Of a stretch of 64,000 nt of DNA, positions 8,530 through 17,069 are shown one piece after another; position 1 is the stretch's first letter, and each line of letters begins with the position of its first letter. This stretch comes from Thalassobaculaceae bacterium (GTDB lineage: Bacteria; Pseudomonadota; Alphaproteobacteria; Thalassobaculales; Thalassobaculaceae), in NCBI GenBank assembly GCA_029212785.1, contig JARGOG010000002.1, positions 12,121-76,120 on the forward strand, given 5' to 3'. Below the pieces are notes generated by a model, which was not told the DNA's origin, did not search any database, and saw nothing but the letters and a program-made list of their open reading frames with translations. The position numbers and the translations under genes were made by a program.

Positions 8530-10905
8530 CTAGAACTTCAGCGACGCAGTGACACCGACGACCCGGCCGGCGCCGAGGGTGGCGGCGACGCTCTGGCCGG
8601 ACGTGTCCTTGGACTCGTAGACGAAATACTCTTCGTCGAAGAGGTTCTCCGCGAACACGGTCAACCGCAATCCGCCCGTCTGGTATCCCATCTGGGCGTT
8701 GGCTACCCAGTAGCTGTCGACATACTCGTGCGGCGCGAAGTCGAGGCGGCTCAGATACTCCGACACGTACTTGGCGTCGGCGCCGAGGAAGAATCCGCTC
8801 TTATGCTCGTAGAATCCACCGATCGCCAGGTTCCATTCCGGGGCCTCGGGAAACGGCATGCCCGACAGGTCGCCGAGGCTGACATCCTCGAACTCCTCGA
8901 ACTCGGTATCGACATAGCCGATCGACGCGAAGGTCGAGAAGCCGGGGGTGAAGAGATAGGTGCCCTCCAGCTCGAAGCCCTTGGTGGTCGAGCTGGCCGC
9001 GTTGGTCACCCGGGAGGAGTTGAAGTCGGCGGGGTCCTCCTGAACCTCGACCTGCTGATCGCTCCAGTCCATGAAGAAGACATTGGCGCTGGTGCGAAGG
9101 CGGCCGTCGAGGAATGTGCCCTTATACGAAGCTTCATAGGTCCAGGCCTTCTCGGCATCGAAGGTATAGGCCGCGCCGGTCGAACTCTGGACGCCGGCCC
9201 CCCCGCTGCGGAAGCCCTGCTGCACGGTGAAGCCCAGGGTATGGTCCGGGGTCAGATCTTTGATCAGCCCAAATTTCGGCAGGAAAACGGTCTCGTCGAA
9301 CGAGGTGGATTGATCGGTGGTCGTCGTCCCGTTGCGCGAGAAGAAGTTGTCGTTGGTTTCATCCGTGTAGTCGACCCGGCCGCCGGCGAGCACCTTCCAG
9401 GTCGGCACGAACTCGTAGGTTGCCTCGCCGAACAGCGCGGCGTTGAACGTTTCGGAACTGCCCTCGCTGACATCGCTGCGGCCGAAATAGTCCGGTCGCT
9501 GGTACCCGACATCGGATTCCTCTTTTGCCAGATAGGCACCGAGCACCCCGGCCCATCGGCCCGCCGCGTAATTCGCGCGGAACTCCTGGGTAGCCACGTA
9601 TTGTTCCTGCGTGCCGCGGGTGATGTTGGTCTCCCCGGCCGTACCCTCGTTCACCGACGGGCGGTTCAGGTCGGTGGCGGAATAGGTGGTCAGCGACGTG
9701 AAGGTCAGCATCGAGTTCACGTCGTGCGTCAGTTCGAAGGAGAGGTTGTGGGTCTCCGCGGTACGCACTTCAGAGAAGACCGGCAGGTTGAAGTCACCGC
9801 GTTTGTCGCCGTAGTCGAAACCCAGGCCGGGGCCGGCCACGTCTCGGATGTTGGGCGAGTCATGGGAGAACGAATAGGTCAGCAGCCCCGAGGTGTCCGG
9901 CATGGACTTCGGCTGCACTAGCAGTTTGCCGCGAAGCTGGTAGTACTCGTCCTCTGCGAAGTCGTCGTATCGGTCGAAGCTCTCGTAATCCGGATAGTTG
10001 ATGTCGCTCTCGCTGGTCGCGTACTCACCGGAGATGCGCAGAGCGACCTGATCGTCGAGCACCGGCGTGTTGGCCATGAAGGCTCCACCGACGGTGCTGT
10101 CGGTGCCGACCGTGCTCTGTACCTTGGCCTCGCGTTCGAAGATCGGATCCTTGGTCTTCACATAAATCGCGCCGGCGAGGGCCGCCCGGCCGCTGAGGGT
10201 CGACTGCGGTCCGCGATAGACCTCAATCTGCTGCACGTCCCACAGCCCGCGGGCGCCGCGCCGGGCGCCCTGTACGGTTTGTTGCGCGCCGTCGACATAG
10301 ACGCTGGCGAGCGGTGCGCCGCCAGGGGTCAGGCCCTCGGAATTGACGCCGCGGATGACGAATCCAGCGTCGTTCCAGTCGCTGTCCATGACGTTGCCCA
10401 TCGTGCGGAACGCCTCGCGGAAGCTGCCGAGCTGGCGCTTCTCGATCTCCTGCTCGGTGACGATCCCCACACTTGCCAGGGTGTCGTCCAGCGAGGTCGT
10501 TGTCTTGGCGCCATAGACCTGGAGTGGGGCAAGCCGCAGCACGCCGGTATCCTCCGGCGCCTTGGCGATGGTCAGCGCACCGGATGCCGTATAGGCCGAT
10601 TGCAGGCCGCTTCCCGCGAGCAGTCGGTCAAGCGCTTCCTCGGCGGTGAAGCTGCCGCTGAGGGCCGGTGCCTGACGGCCGGCGACGGAGGGTTCGGTGT
10701 AGACCACCGGCGTGCCGGTCTGCGCCGAAAGGGCGGCGATCGCGTCGACCAGAGATTGGGCGGGCAGCGCGATCGCGTGGCGCTGTGGGGCTTGGGCGAG
10801 TTGGTCGGCTCGGGCCTGTCCCGTGCCGGTGGCCGGCATGCCCAACAGCAAAGCCGCCGTTGCCGCGCCGGTCAGCAGCGCCCGCCTCATCACATTGATC
10901 CCCAT
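8530..10905 (-). CDS. TonB-dependent siderophore receptor with N-terminal signalling domain
   Basis: This 791-residue outer-membrane receptor has a signal peptide (hydrophobic core about residues 10-24). A secretin/TonB short N-terminal (STN) signalling domain follows at roughly 45-110 (LVDAIAALSAQTGTPVVY). The plug domain covers about 125-240, and the 22-strand barrel ends in the terminal Phe of ASLKF. The STN domain means it should signal to FecR, which is encoded immediately upstream. It heads a three-gene minus-strand unit with the fused DUF3325-DUF3649 and PepSY genes. Ferric-siderophore uptake is well supported; the siderophore is unknown. Confidence 0.95.
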   Translation of the reverse strand: MGINVMRRALLTGAATAALLLGMPATGTGQARADQLAQAPQRHAIALPAQSLVDAIAALSAQTGTPVVYTEPSVAGRQAPALSGSFTAEEALDRLLAGSGLQSAYTASGALTIAKAPEDTGVLRLAPLQVYGAKTTTSLDDTLASVGIVTEQEIEKRQLGSFREAFRTMGNVMDSDWNDAGFVIRGVNSEGLTPGGAPLASVYVDGAQQTVQGARRGARGLWDVQQIEVYRGPQSTLSGRAALAGAIYVKTKDPIFEREAKVQSTVGTDSTVGGAFMANTPVLDDQVALRISGEYATSESDINYPDYESFDRYDDFAEDEYYQLRGKLLVQPKSMPDTSGLLTYSFSHDSPNIRDVAGPGLGFDYGDKRGDFNLPVFSEVRTAETHNLSFELTHDVNSMLTFTSLTTYSATDLNRPSVNEGTAGETNITRGTQEQYVATQEFRANYAAGRWAGVLGAYLAKEESDVGYQRPDYFGRSDVSEGSSETFNAALFGEATYEFVPTWKVLAGGRVDYTDETNDNFFSRNGTTTTDQSTSFDETVFLPKFGLIKDLTPDHTLGFTVQQGFRSGGAGVQSSTGAAYTFDAEKAWTYEASYKGTFLDGRLRTSANVFFMDWSDQQVEVQEDPADFNSSRVTNAASSTTKGFELEGTYLFTPGFSTFASIGYVDTEFEEFEDVSLGDLSGMPFPEAPEWNLAIGGFYEHKSGFFLGADAKYVSEYLSRLDFAPHEYVDSYWVANAQMGYQTGGLRLTVFAENLFDEEYFVYESKDTSGQSVAATLGAGRVVGVTASLKF

Positions 10906-10935
10906 AGGTCCCGCCTCACAGCCAATAAAATAAGA

Positions 10936-10952
10936 ATGCGACGCAGTCGCAT
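10936..10952. promoter_or_regulatory. Fur-like palindrome upstream of the TonB receptor
   Basis: ATGCGACGCAGTCGCAT is a perfect 7-3-7 palindrome, 31 bp before the receptor start codon, where a repressor would block transcription. It resembles alphaproteobacterial Fur-type sites with GCGA...TCGC cores and shares the TGCGA-GC arrangement with the second palindrome at 13230-13248. Confidence 0.6.
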
Positions 10953-11049
10953 CTGTGAGAATGACGTTTGGGATCGGAGCTTCCCCCCCCCTCGCCGCGA
11001 AAAATTCCCGGCGGTCGCGAGGGCGTGGCAGGCGGGATCAAAAAATGCG

Positions 11050-12051
11050 TCAGCGCACGACGATCAGGAAATCGGACAGCACCGTGATCTTGACTGGGAT
11101 GATATCGCCGATCGCCTCCATGGCCCGCACCGGCATACGGGTCGAAAAGGCACCACTGAGCTTTCGGGATGCGAGCGCGTTGTTGGCGATCAGGATCCGT
11201 CCGGGGTAGTAGCGGTCGAGTTCGGCGACGACGCTGGACAGCGGCGCGTCGTGAAAGACGATCTGGTCCTTCAGCCAGGCGTTCTGTTCTGTTCGGTCGA
11301 ACCGCGTCGGGGCGGAGATCCCGGTCGGGCCAAGCCGGGCTTCCTGGCCGGGCGCCAGCACGGTCGGCGCCGCTGCCGGTTGCGCGCCGGTCCGCATCTC
11401 GACCCGGCCCCTCTCCAGACTTACCAGGGCGGAGGCTCCGGACAGGCGGACATCGAAGACCGTACCGGCGACGGTGACGATTCCCGACGGGGTCGCGACA
11501 CGGAAGGGCCGCCCGTCGGTCCGACGCACGTCGAACCGGACCCGGCCGCGCAGCAGCGTAACGCGACGCTCTTGCGGGGAAAGGTGGACGGCGATCGCGG
11601 AATCGCTATCGAGGACAACATGTGAACCGTCGCCAAGGACGATCTCCGACCGCGCGCCGATCGCCGTCACATAGTCGGCGCGCAGGCGGGCGATGGCCAT
11701 GTCGCCCCACCCCAGGCTCCAGGCTGCGAAGACGCCGAACGCGACGAGAGCGGCTGCCAGACCGACACCCCACCGACGACGCGACTGCGGGGAGGGCAGT
11801 TCCGGCGGACTCCGATCCTCGGACGCCCGCTGCACAACGGCGGCCGGCATCTCAAGGTGCCGCCACAGGCGTCCGGTCCGAGCGAAGGCGTCGCCATGGG
11901 ACGGGTCGGCGGCGAGCCAGCACGCGAACGCCTCCCGCTCTTCGGGCGTGACGCTCGGCTCGCGCAGACGGGCGTGCCAGACCGCCGCCATCGCGTCGGG
12001 AGCGTCGGTTCTGTCGTCCTGAAACGGTTCAGCGTCGTGCATGCATCTCAT
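11050..12051 (-). CDS. FecR-family anti-sigma factor
   Basis: This product of about 333 residues is a membrane-bound sensor that would hold the ECF sigma factor until the TonB receptor signals ligand binding. The N-terminal cytoplasmic DUF4880 part contains AVWHARLREP and FACWLAADPSHGDAFAR. One transmembrane helix follows at RWGVGLAAALVAFGVFAAW. The periplasmic FecR domain includes ARSEIVLGDGSHVVLDSDS and an STN-like C terminus ending LIVVR. The sequence from MRCMHDAEP is preferred; an upstream ATG at 12102 would add 17 basic residues, and neither has a clear ribosome-binding site. Confidence 0.88.
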   Translation of the reverse strand: MRCMHDAEPFQDDRTDAPDAMAAVWHARLREPSVTPEEREAFACWLAADPSHGDAFARTGRLWRHLEMPAAVVQRASEDRSPPELPSPQSRRRWGVGLAAALVAFGVFAAWSLGWGDMAIARLRADYVTAIGARSEIVLGDGSHVVLDSDSAIAVHLSPQERRVTLLRGRVRFDVRRTDGRPFRVATPSGIVTVAGTVFDVRLSGASALVSLERGRVEMRTGAQPAAAPTVLAPGQEARLGPTGISAPTRFDRTEQNAWLKDQIVFHDAPLSSVVAELDRYYPGRILIANNALASRKLSGAFSTRMPVRAMEAIGDIIPVKITVLSDFLIVVR

Positions 12052-12192
12052 CGTCGTCGTTCGCGTCCGTCGGGTGTCTCTGCACCCATGTGTCCCCGCC
12101 AATACGCCCGGGGCGGCCGGCGGCGATGTTCATCACCCTGGCATTGATGGGACGGATGGGCGACGGGTTTTCCCCCGCTGGCGCCGTGCGCT

Positions 12193-12708
12193 TCAGATCT
12201 CGACCCCCGCGTCGTTCAACCGCTTGCCGCAATGGAGCATGGCCCGGGCGATATGCTTCTCGACGGTCTTCTGGGAGATCCCGAGCTGAAGCGATATCTG
12301 CCGCATGGTCAGCCCGCGCGCCCGGTAAAGCAGGAATACCTCCCGGCATTTCGGTGGCAGGTCCTCAATTGCGGCGACGAGGAGGCCCATGACCTGGCGG
12401 GATTCCGCCGCCTGGTCCGGCAATGCCGGCGGTACGGTCATCTGCTCCTCGACCACGCCGGTCAGGGCTTTTCCCTGGGCTGCATCGCGGCGGGCGATGT
12501 CGGTCGCGACATTGCCCACCATGCGATAGAGGTACGCCCGGGGGTTGTCCGGCATCGCGGCGGCGGTGGTCCGGGCACGCAGCCAGGTCTCCTGGATCAC
12601 GTCATCGGCGACGGTGGACGAACCGGTCCGGCGCAGAAGATAGCGCCGCAATTCTCCGTAATAGGCTTCCAGCGCCTGGCTTAGCGAAGGGAAGCGGTCG
12701 TCTGTCAT
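12193..12708 (-). CDS. ECF RNA polymerase sigma factor, FecI-like
   Basis: This 171-residue sigma-70 family protein has region 2 at about residues 10-75 (QALEAYYGELRRYLLRR, DDVIQETWLRA) and region 4 at about 110-165 (IEDLPPKCREVFLLYRARGL, then a helix-turn-helix around MRQISLQLGISQKTVEKH). It is encoded directly upstream of fecR and the STN-bearing receptor, the classic three-part cell-surface signalling cascade. The ATG beginning MTDDRFPS gives the normal family length; the longer open frame has no added conserved domain. Confidence 0.93.
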   Translation of the reverse strand: MTDDRFPSLSQALEAYYGELRRYLLRRTGSSTVADDVIQETWLRARTTAAAMPDNPRAYLYRMVGNVATDIARRDAAQGKALTGVVEEQMTVPPALPDQAAESRQVMGLLVAAIEDLPPKCREVFLLYRARGLTMRQISLQLGISQKTVEKHIARAMLHCGKRLNDAGVEI

Positions 12709-12862
12709 CGGTGCGCAGGGGCGTATGCTTCTTGGGGCACGTCTAAGTCTCGCAGATCCGAGGGGGGGTGAAGGCCGCCGTCGATACCGGGCGGCGGTTT
12801 CGACGGCCCGATGACATCCTCGGACGCAGGAGGCCATTGGAAACGGGATCCACGGCCTGCTG

Positions 12863-13159
12863 TCAGCCGTTGGACTCGCCCTGCGTCCACGTGACGGAAA
12901 GCTCCTCCTTCCAGGCGAACCGGACGAGGTGATCCGCAACGACGTCCTGGACGACGGCAAGGGCTTTCTCGGTCTCGCTTTCGCACATAAGAGTGAGAGT
13001 GCCGTCCGATGCGGACATGCGGCAGGCGCCCGGCTCGAACCGGACCAGTCCTTCCGTTTCATTCCACTCTGCCGGGACCCGGTGGCTGAAATGCTTGCAC
13101 AGCTGCGCGACGTAACGACTGGCCTTGTCTGTGCGAACCTGGGCGGTGGCGGTTTTCAA
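12863..13159 (-). CDS. DUF2218 family protein
   Basis: This 98-residue cytosolic protein of unknown biochemical function belongs to DUF2218 (features HFSHRVPAEW, GACRMSASDGTLTL and a DVVADHLVRFAWKEEL tail). DUF2218 genes are often found beside siderophore uptake or siderophore-reductase genes, which fits this iron locus. The start is taken as TTG at 13159 because AGGAAGCAGGAA lies just upstream and the length matches the family; an upstream ATG at 13285 would run through the putative regulatory site. Confidence 0.78.
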   Translation of the reverse strand: MKTATAQVRTDKASRYVAQLCKHFSHRVPAEWNETEGLVRFEPGACRMSASDGTLTLMCESETEKALAVVQDVVADHLVRFAWKEELSVTWTQGESNG

Positions 13160-13229
13160 GGTTTCCTGCTTCCTGCGCGATGGGCGACGCGGTGAGATGG
13201 CTCTCGATATGATGGCAGTTCTAATCGCT

Positions 13230-13248
13230 ATTGCGAAGCGTTTGCAAT
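13230..13248. promoter_or_regulatory. Fur-like palindrome upstream of the DUF2218 gene
   Basis: ATTGCGAAGCGTTTGCAAT has two 8-bp arms, seven of which match, around a 3-bp centre (one more matching T/A pair flanks it). It lies about 70 bp upstream of the DUF2218 TTG start and resembles alphaproteobacterial iron boxes. With the site before the TonB receptor it suggests joint iron control. Confidence 0.5.
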
Positions 13249-13434
13249 ATGAACATGACAAGGACGGCTCGTGCCATCGATGCATCTCGGGCCCGGCCGT
13301 CAGGACATTGGATGCCGCGTTACCTTCAGGATCGCCACGCGCGGCACACTGATCCTGCCGCCGGACCAGACACTGTCGACGGTTGGGTGGTCCATGAATC
13401 CAAGCCCGTGAAGGACTGAAACAGCCATACTATC

Positions 13435-13450
13435 TGATTGACGTACCTCA
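13435..13450. promoter_or_regulatory. Candidate LacI-family operator before the regulator gene
   Basis: TGATTGACGTACCTCA has a central CG like LacI-family operators and lies 33 bp before the regulator start codon. It matches the reverse complement of the site at 14584-14599 in 14 of 16 positions, suggesting autoregulation. Confidence 0.55.
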
Positions 13451-13483
13451 GATCGTTTCGATACGGTCGCGCCCGGAGGAGCG

Positions 13484-14512
13484 ATGGCGAGACCAACGGT
13501 TCACGATGTTGCAAGCGTTGCCGGCGTCAGCCTGGCAACCGTCGATCGGGTGCTCAACGGCCGCGCTGGAGTGCGCGAGGAAACGGTCAATCGGGTTCAG
13601 TCGGCGATCCGCGAACTTGGCTACGTCAGGGACACGTCCGCCGCGAATCTGGCGCGCAAGCGCGAGTATCGGTTTGCCGTCGTTCTGCCGCAGGATTCGA
13701 GCCAATTCGTCGCGACGCTTAAGGATGCGCTGACGGAAGCGAGCGCGTCGCATATCGCCGACCGCATCTCGGTGAAGATCAAAGCGGTCCTGCCGGAAGA
13801 TCCTCATGCCGTGGCCCGCGAACTTCATGCCCTGCGAGCGGCAAAGCCGGACGGGGTGGCGATCATGGCACAGGAGACCCCGCAGGTACGCGACGCCATC
13901 TCGCGCCTCAAGGCCGACGGAATCGCGGTGGTCGCCCTGATATCGGACCTTCCGAGTTCGGAGCGTGACTTCTTCGTTGGTGTGAACAGCGAGGCTGCGG
14001 GCCGCACGGCGGCCCTGCTGATGGGGCGGTTCGTGCGCCGGTCGACCGGCAAGGTCCTCGCGATCGCCAACTCGATGGTCTCGCGCGACAGCATCGATCG
14101 CCGTCTCGGATTCGATACCGTCATGCTGCGGGAGTTCGCGGGACTCGACGTGCTCCCGTCCGTGGAGACGCATAACGACCCCGACCGTGTCCGCGCCATC
14201 GTCCGCCACGTCGCGGCAATCCACGACGACCTGGTCGGTGTCTATTCGATGGGGTCGGGTAACCGATACATCCTCGACGCCTTTCGGGAGATCGGGCGCC
14301 TGCACGATCTCGTTTATATCGGTCACGAACTCACCCCGAGGTCTCGCGAGGCGCTGGTCAGCGGTGAGATCGACGCGGTCATCGCCCAGAATGTGGGGCA
14401 TTTGGCCAGAAGCGCGCTCCGTGTCCTGCGGGCGAAATGCGACGACGTCGCCGTCTTCGAGGCGCAGGAGCGCATTCGCATCGACATCGTGACCCGGGAA
14501 AACCTGCCTTAG
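13484..14512 (+). CDS. LacI-family transcriptional regulator
   Basis: This 342-residue repressor has the LacI helix-turn-helix at residues 4-25 (TVHDVASVAGVSLATVDRVL, then NGRAGV hinge-helix region) and a C-terminal sugar-binding-protein-like effector domain. It precedes, in the same direction, a carbohydrate ABC import operon. GGAGG lies just upstream of the ATG. Candidate operators occur before both this gene and the binding-protein gene, so it probably represses itself and the operon until the transported sugar or polyol appears. Confidence 0.94.
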   Translation: MARPTVHDVASVAGVSLATVDRVLNGRAGVREETVNRVQSAIRELGYVRDTSAANLARKREYRFAVVLPQDSSQFVATLKDALTEASASHIADRISVKIKAVLPEDPHAVARELHALRAAKPDGVAIMAQETPQVRDAISRLKADGIAVVALISDLPSSERDFFVGVNSEAAGRTAALLMGRFVRRSTGKVLAIANSMVSRDSIDRRLGFDTVMLREFAGLDVLPSVETHNDPDRVRAIVRHVAAIHDDLVGVYSMGSGNRYILDAFREIGRLHDLVYIGHELTPRSREALVSGEIDAVIAQNVGHLARSALRVLRAKCDDVAVFEAQERIRIDIVTRENLP

Positions 14513-14583
14513 TCGACGTCGAGGGACCGGGCAGCGCGGTCGACGCGTGGTCCTGGCGCGCGTGTCTCGATTTCGGGTTTACA

Positions 14584-14599
14584 TGAGGTACGTACATCA
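14584..14599. promoter_or_regulatory. Candidate LacI-family operator before the ABC operon
   Basis: TGAGGTACGTACATCA is a palindrome with seven of eight paired positions and a central CG, the form of a LacI-family operator. It lies 93 bp upstream of the binding-protein start, in the 180-bp gap after the LacI gene. Confidence 0.65.
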
Positions 14600-14691
14600 A
14601 TTACGGTTCCTTTCTGCTCGAAGAAAACCAACAAGCGAAAGCAGCGGTAAACGGCATCGGGAAATCCGGGCCGGGGAAAGAGGAGGAAGCG

Positions 14692-16014
14692 ATGAATTTC
14701 AAGATGATTGCTGCCGCTCTGTCGGTAGCGACGGTGGCGACGATGAGCGCACCGGCCGCCAAGGCCGATGATCTCACCCTGTGCTGGGCCGCCTGGGACC
14801 CGGCGAATGCCCTTGTCGAGCTGTCGAAGGACTTCGAGGCCAAGTCGGGGCACAAGATGAGCTTCGAGTTTGTGCCCTGGCCGAACTTCGCCGACCGGAT
14901 GCTGAACGAGCTCAACTCCGGCGGACAGCTATGTGACCTGATGATCGGCGACAGCCAGTGGATTGGCCTCGGTGCCGAGGCCGGGCACTACATCAAGCTC
15001 AACGACTTCTTCGACGCTCAGGGCATCTCGATGAAGGACTTCATCCCGGCGACGGTGACCGGGTATGCCGAGTGGCCGAAGGGGACGCCGAACTACTGGG
15101 CCTTGCCGGCCTTCGGCGACGTCGTCGGATGGACCTATCGCAAAGACTGGTTCGCGCGTCCCGAACTCCAGGCCGAGTACAAGAAGACGTACGGCCGAGA
15201 CCTCGAAGCGCCGAAGACCCTTGCCGAACTGAAGGACATCGCGGAGTTCTTCCAGGGTCGCGAGATCGACGGCACCACGGTCTACGGTGCCGCGATCTAT
15301 ACCGAGCGGGGATCGGAAGGCATCACCATGGGCGTGACCAACGCCCTGTATAACTACGGTTTCGAGTACAGCAATCCCGACAAGCCCTATGACCTCCCCG
15401 GATACGTGAATTCGGACGGCGCGGTGAAGGGGCTCGAGTTCTACAAGGCGCTGTACGACTGCTGCACGCCTCCGGGGTCCTCTGACTGGTACATGTCCGA
15501 AGACATCGACGCCTATAAGTCGGGCCAGGTCGCGCTGCAGATGAATTTCGCCTTCATCTGGCCGGGCGTGAACGCCGATCCGAATGTCGGCGGCGACAAG
15601 TCTGGCTATTTCGCGAACCCGCCAGGTCCGGGAGGTCATTTCGCCCAGCTCGGCGGCCAGGGCATATCCGTGGTGTCGTACTCCGACAGCAAGGATGCGG
15701 CGCTTGAATACATCAAGTGGTTCGCCCAGCCGGAGATTCAGAAGCATTGGTGGAAGCTCGGTGGATATTCCGCCCTGCGGGCCGTGGTCGAGGACCCCAC
15801 CTTCGCTTCGAGCCAGCCCTATGCTCAGACGTTCCTGGACTCCATGGCGATCGTGAAGGACTTCTGGGCCGAACCCTCCTATGCGTCGCTGCTTCTATCG
15901 ATGCAGGCCCGTGTCCACAAATACGTCGTCGCTGGCGAAGGGACCGCCAAGGAGGCGTTGGACGGTCTGGTCGAAGACTGGACGGAGGTCTTCGAAGACG
16001 AGGGTAAACTCTGA
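14692..16014 (+). CDS. Carbohydrate ABC transporter, extracellular solute-binding protein
   Basis: This 440-residue periplasmic binding protein (family 1) has a Sec signal peptide (MNFKMIAAALSVATVATM, cleavage near AAKADD). It is the specificity component of the sugar/polyol importer encoded downstream. A very strong AGAGGAGG ribosome-binding site precedes the ATG, consistent with high expression. Aromatic residues typical of sugar clefts occur throughout, such as LCWAAWDPANALV and FVPWPNFADR. The ligand is not evident; the terminal kinase gene points to a triose/tetrose ketose or related polyol. Confidence 0.94.
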   Translation: MNFKMIAAALSVATVATMSAPAAKADDLTLCWAAWDPANALVELSKDFEAKSGHKMSFEFVPWPNFADRMLNELNSGGQLCDLMIGDSQWIGLGAEAGHYIKLNDFFDAQGISMKDFIPATVTGYAEWPKGTPNYWALPAFGDVVGWTYRKDWFARPELQAEYKKTYGRDLEAPKTLAELKDIAEFFQGREIDGTTVYGAAIYTERGSEGITMGVTNALYNYGFEYSNPDKPYDLPGYVNSDGAVKGLEFYKALYDCCTPPGSSDWYMSEDIDAYKSGQVALQMNFAFIWPGVNADPNVGGDKSGYFANPPGPGGHFAQLGGQGISVVSYSDSKDAALEYIKWFAQPEIQKHWWKLGGYSALRAVVEDPTFASSQPYAQTFLDSMAIVKDFWAEPSYASLLLSMQARVHKYVVAGEGTAKEALDGLVEDWTEVFEDEGKL

Positions 16015-16025
16015 GTCAAAAGGCG

Positions 16026-16085
16026 GCTCCGCCCACGGGCGGGGCTCCGAGATGGTGCGGAACCGCTAGTTCCAGGCGGTTCCGC
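16026..16085 (+). terminator. Tandem intercistronic hairpins after the sugar-binding-protein gene
   Basis: Two stems lie between the binding-protein and permease genes. The first pairs GCTCCGCCC with GGGCGGGGC (16026-16045, one G-U pair, very short loop). The second is a perfect 10-bp stem GCGGAACCGC / GCGGTTCCGC around a 9-nt loop (16057-16085). Without a U-run they probably protect the upstream mRNA or reduce read-through rather than end transcription. Confidence 0.6.
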
Positions 16086-16121
16086 GCCCTCACCACGGCT
16101 TGAGTTGAGGATTATCGGGTC

Positions 16122-17069
16122 ATGTCGAATACAGCGATGGACCGTGTCGCCGAGGCAACGCCGCCGAAAGTCGCGCGCCGGATCAGGGGACTATCGGACC
16201 GGGTGATCGCATGGATCTTCGTGGCGCCGACGATCGCCCTCCTGCTGGCGATCAATATCTTCCCGCTGCTCTGGACGGTCTGGCTCAGCTTCACGAACTA
16301 CCGCGCCAACCGCCCAAATCTCCCCGTCCAATGGATTGGACTGCGCAATTACGAGCGTATCCTGTCCGACGCCGATATCTGGGCCACCATGCAGGCGACG
16401 GCGCATTTCCTGTTCTGGACGCTGTTCTTCCAGGTGGTGCTTGGCTTCGCGCTCGCCTGGCTCATCAATCGCAAGTTCAAGGGCAACGACCTTTGGACGA
16501 CCATCATCGTGTTGCCGATGATGCTGTCGCCGGCGGTTGTCGGGAACTTCTGGACATTCCTGTATCAGCCGCAGATCGGCCTGTTCAACTATGGGATTGC
16601 GTTCTTGACGGGGGTTGATCCCACCAGTTTCAGCATGATCGGCGACGTCGCCCTGGCGCCCTGGTCCATCGTCATCGTCGATACCTGGATGTGGACGCCC
16701 TTCGTCATGCTGATCTGCCTGGCCGGATTGCGGTCGATCCCCGACTACATCTATGAAGCGGCGGAATGCGACCGGGCGTCCAACTGGCGCCAGTTCTGGA
16801 CCATCACGGTGCCGATGGTGCTGCCGTTCCTCATGCTGGCGGTGCTGTTCCGCGGAATCGAGAACTTCAAGATGTTCGATCTGGTGGTCCAGTTGACGGG
16901 CGGCGGGCCCGGATCGATCACGGAGCTGACCTCCATCAACCTCAAGCGTGAGGCGTTCGAGAAGTGGCGCACCGGCTATTCCTCAGCCTACGCCATCATT
17001 CTGTTCGTCACCGTCTTCGGGCTCGCCTCGATCTACGTGAAGGCGCTGAACAAGGTCAAAGATCGATGA
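16122..17069 (+). CDS. Carbohydrate ABC transporter permease (MalF/UgpA type)
   Basis: This 315-residue inner-membrane permease has six predicted transmembrane segments; the first is about residues 28-52 (IAWIFVAPTIALLLAINIFP). The EAA loop is YEAAECDRASNWRQFWTITVPMVLPF. It pairs with the next permease to form the importer channel and ends in an ATGA overlap with it. CUT1-family membership fits the carbohydrate operon. Confidence 0.95.
   Translation: MSNTAMDRVAEATPPKVARRIRGLSDRVIAWIFVAPTIALLLAINIFPLLWTVWLSFTNYRANRPNLPVQWIGLRNYERILSDADIWATMQATAHFLFWTLFFQVVLGFALAWLINRKFKGNDLWTTIIVLPMMLSPAVVGNFWTFLYQPQIGLFNYGIAFLTGVDPTSFSMIGDVALAPWSIVIVDTWMWTPFVMLICLAGLRSIPDYIYEAAECDRASNWRQFWTITVPMVLPFLMLAVLFRGIENFKMFDLVVQLTGGGPGSITELTSINLKREAFEKWRTGYSSAYAIILFVTVFGLASIYVKALNKVKDR

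Noticed and set aside
12770-12800. GC-rich inverted repeat between the sigma factor and DUF2218 genes.
   Set aside because: The stem is short, there is no T-run, and no clear terminator or regulatory logic.
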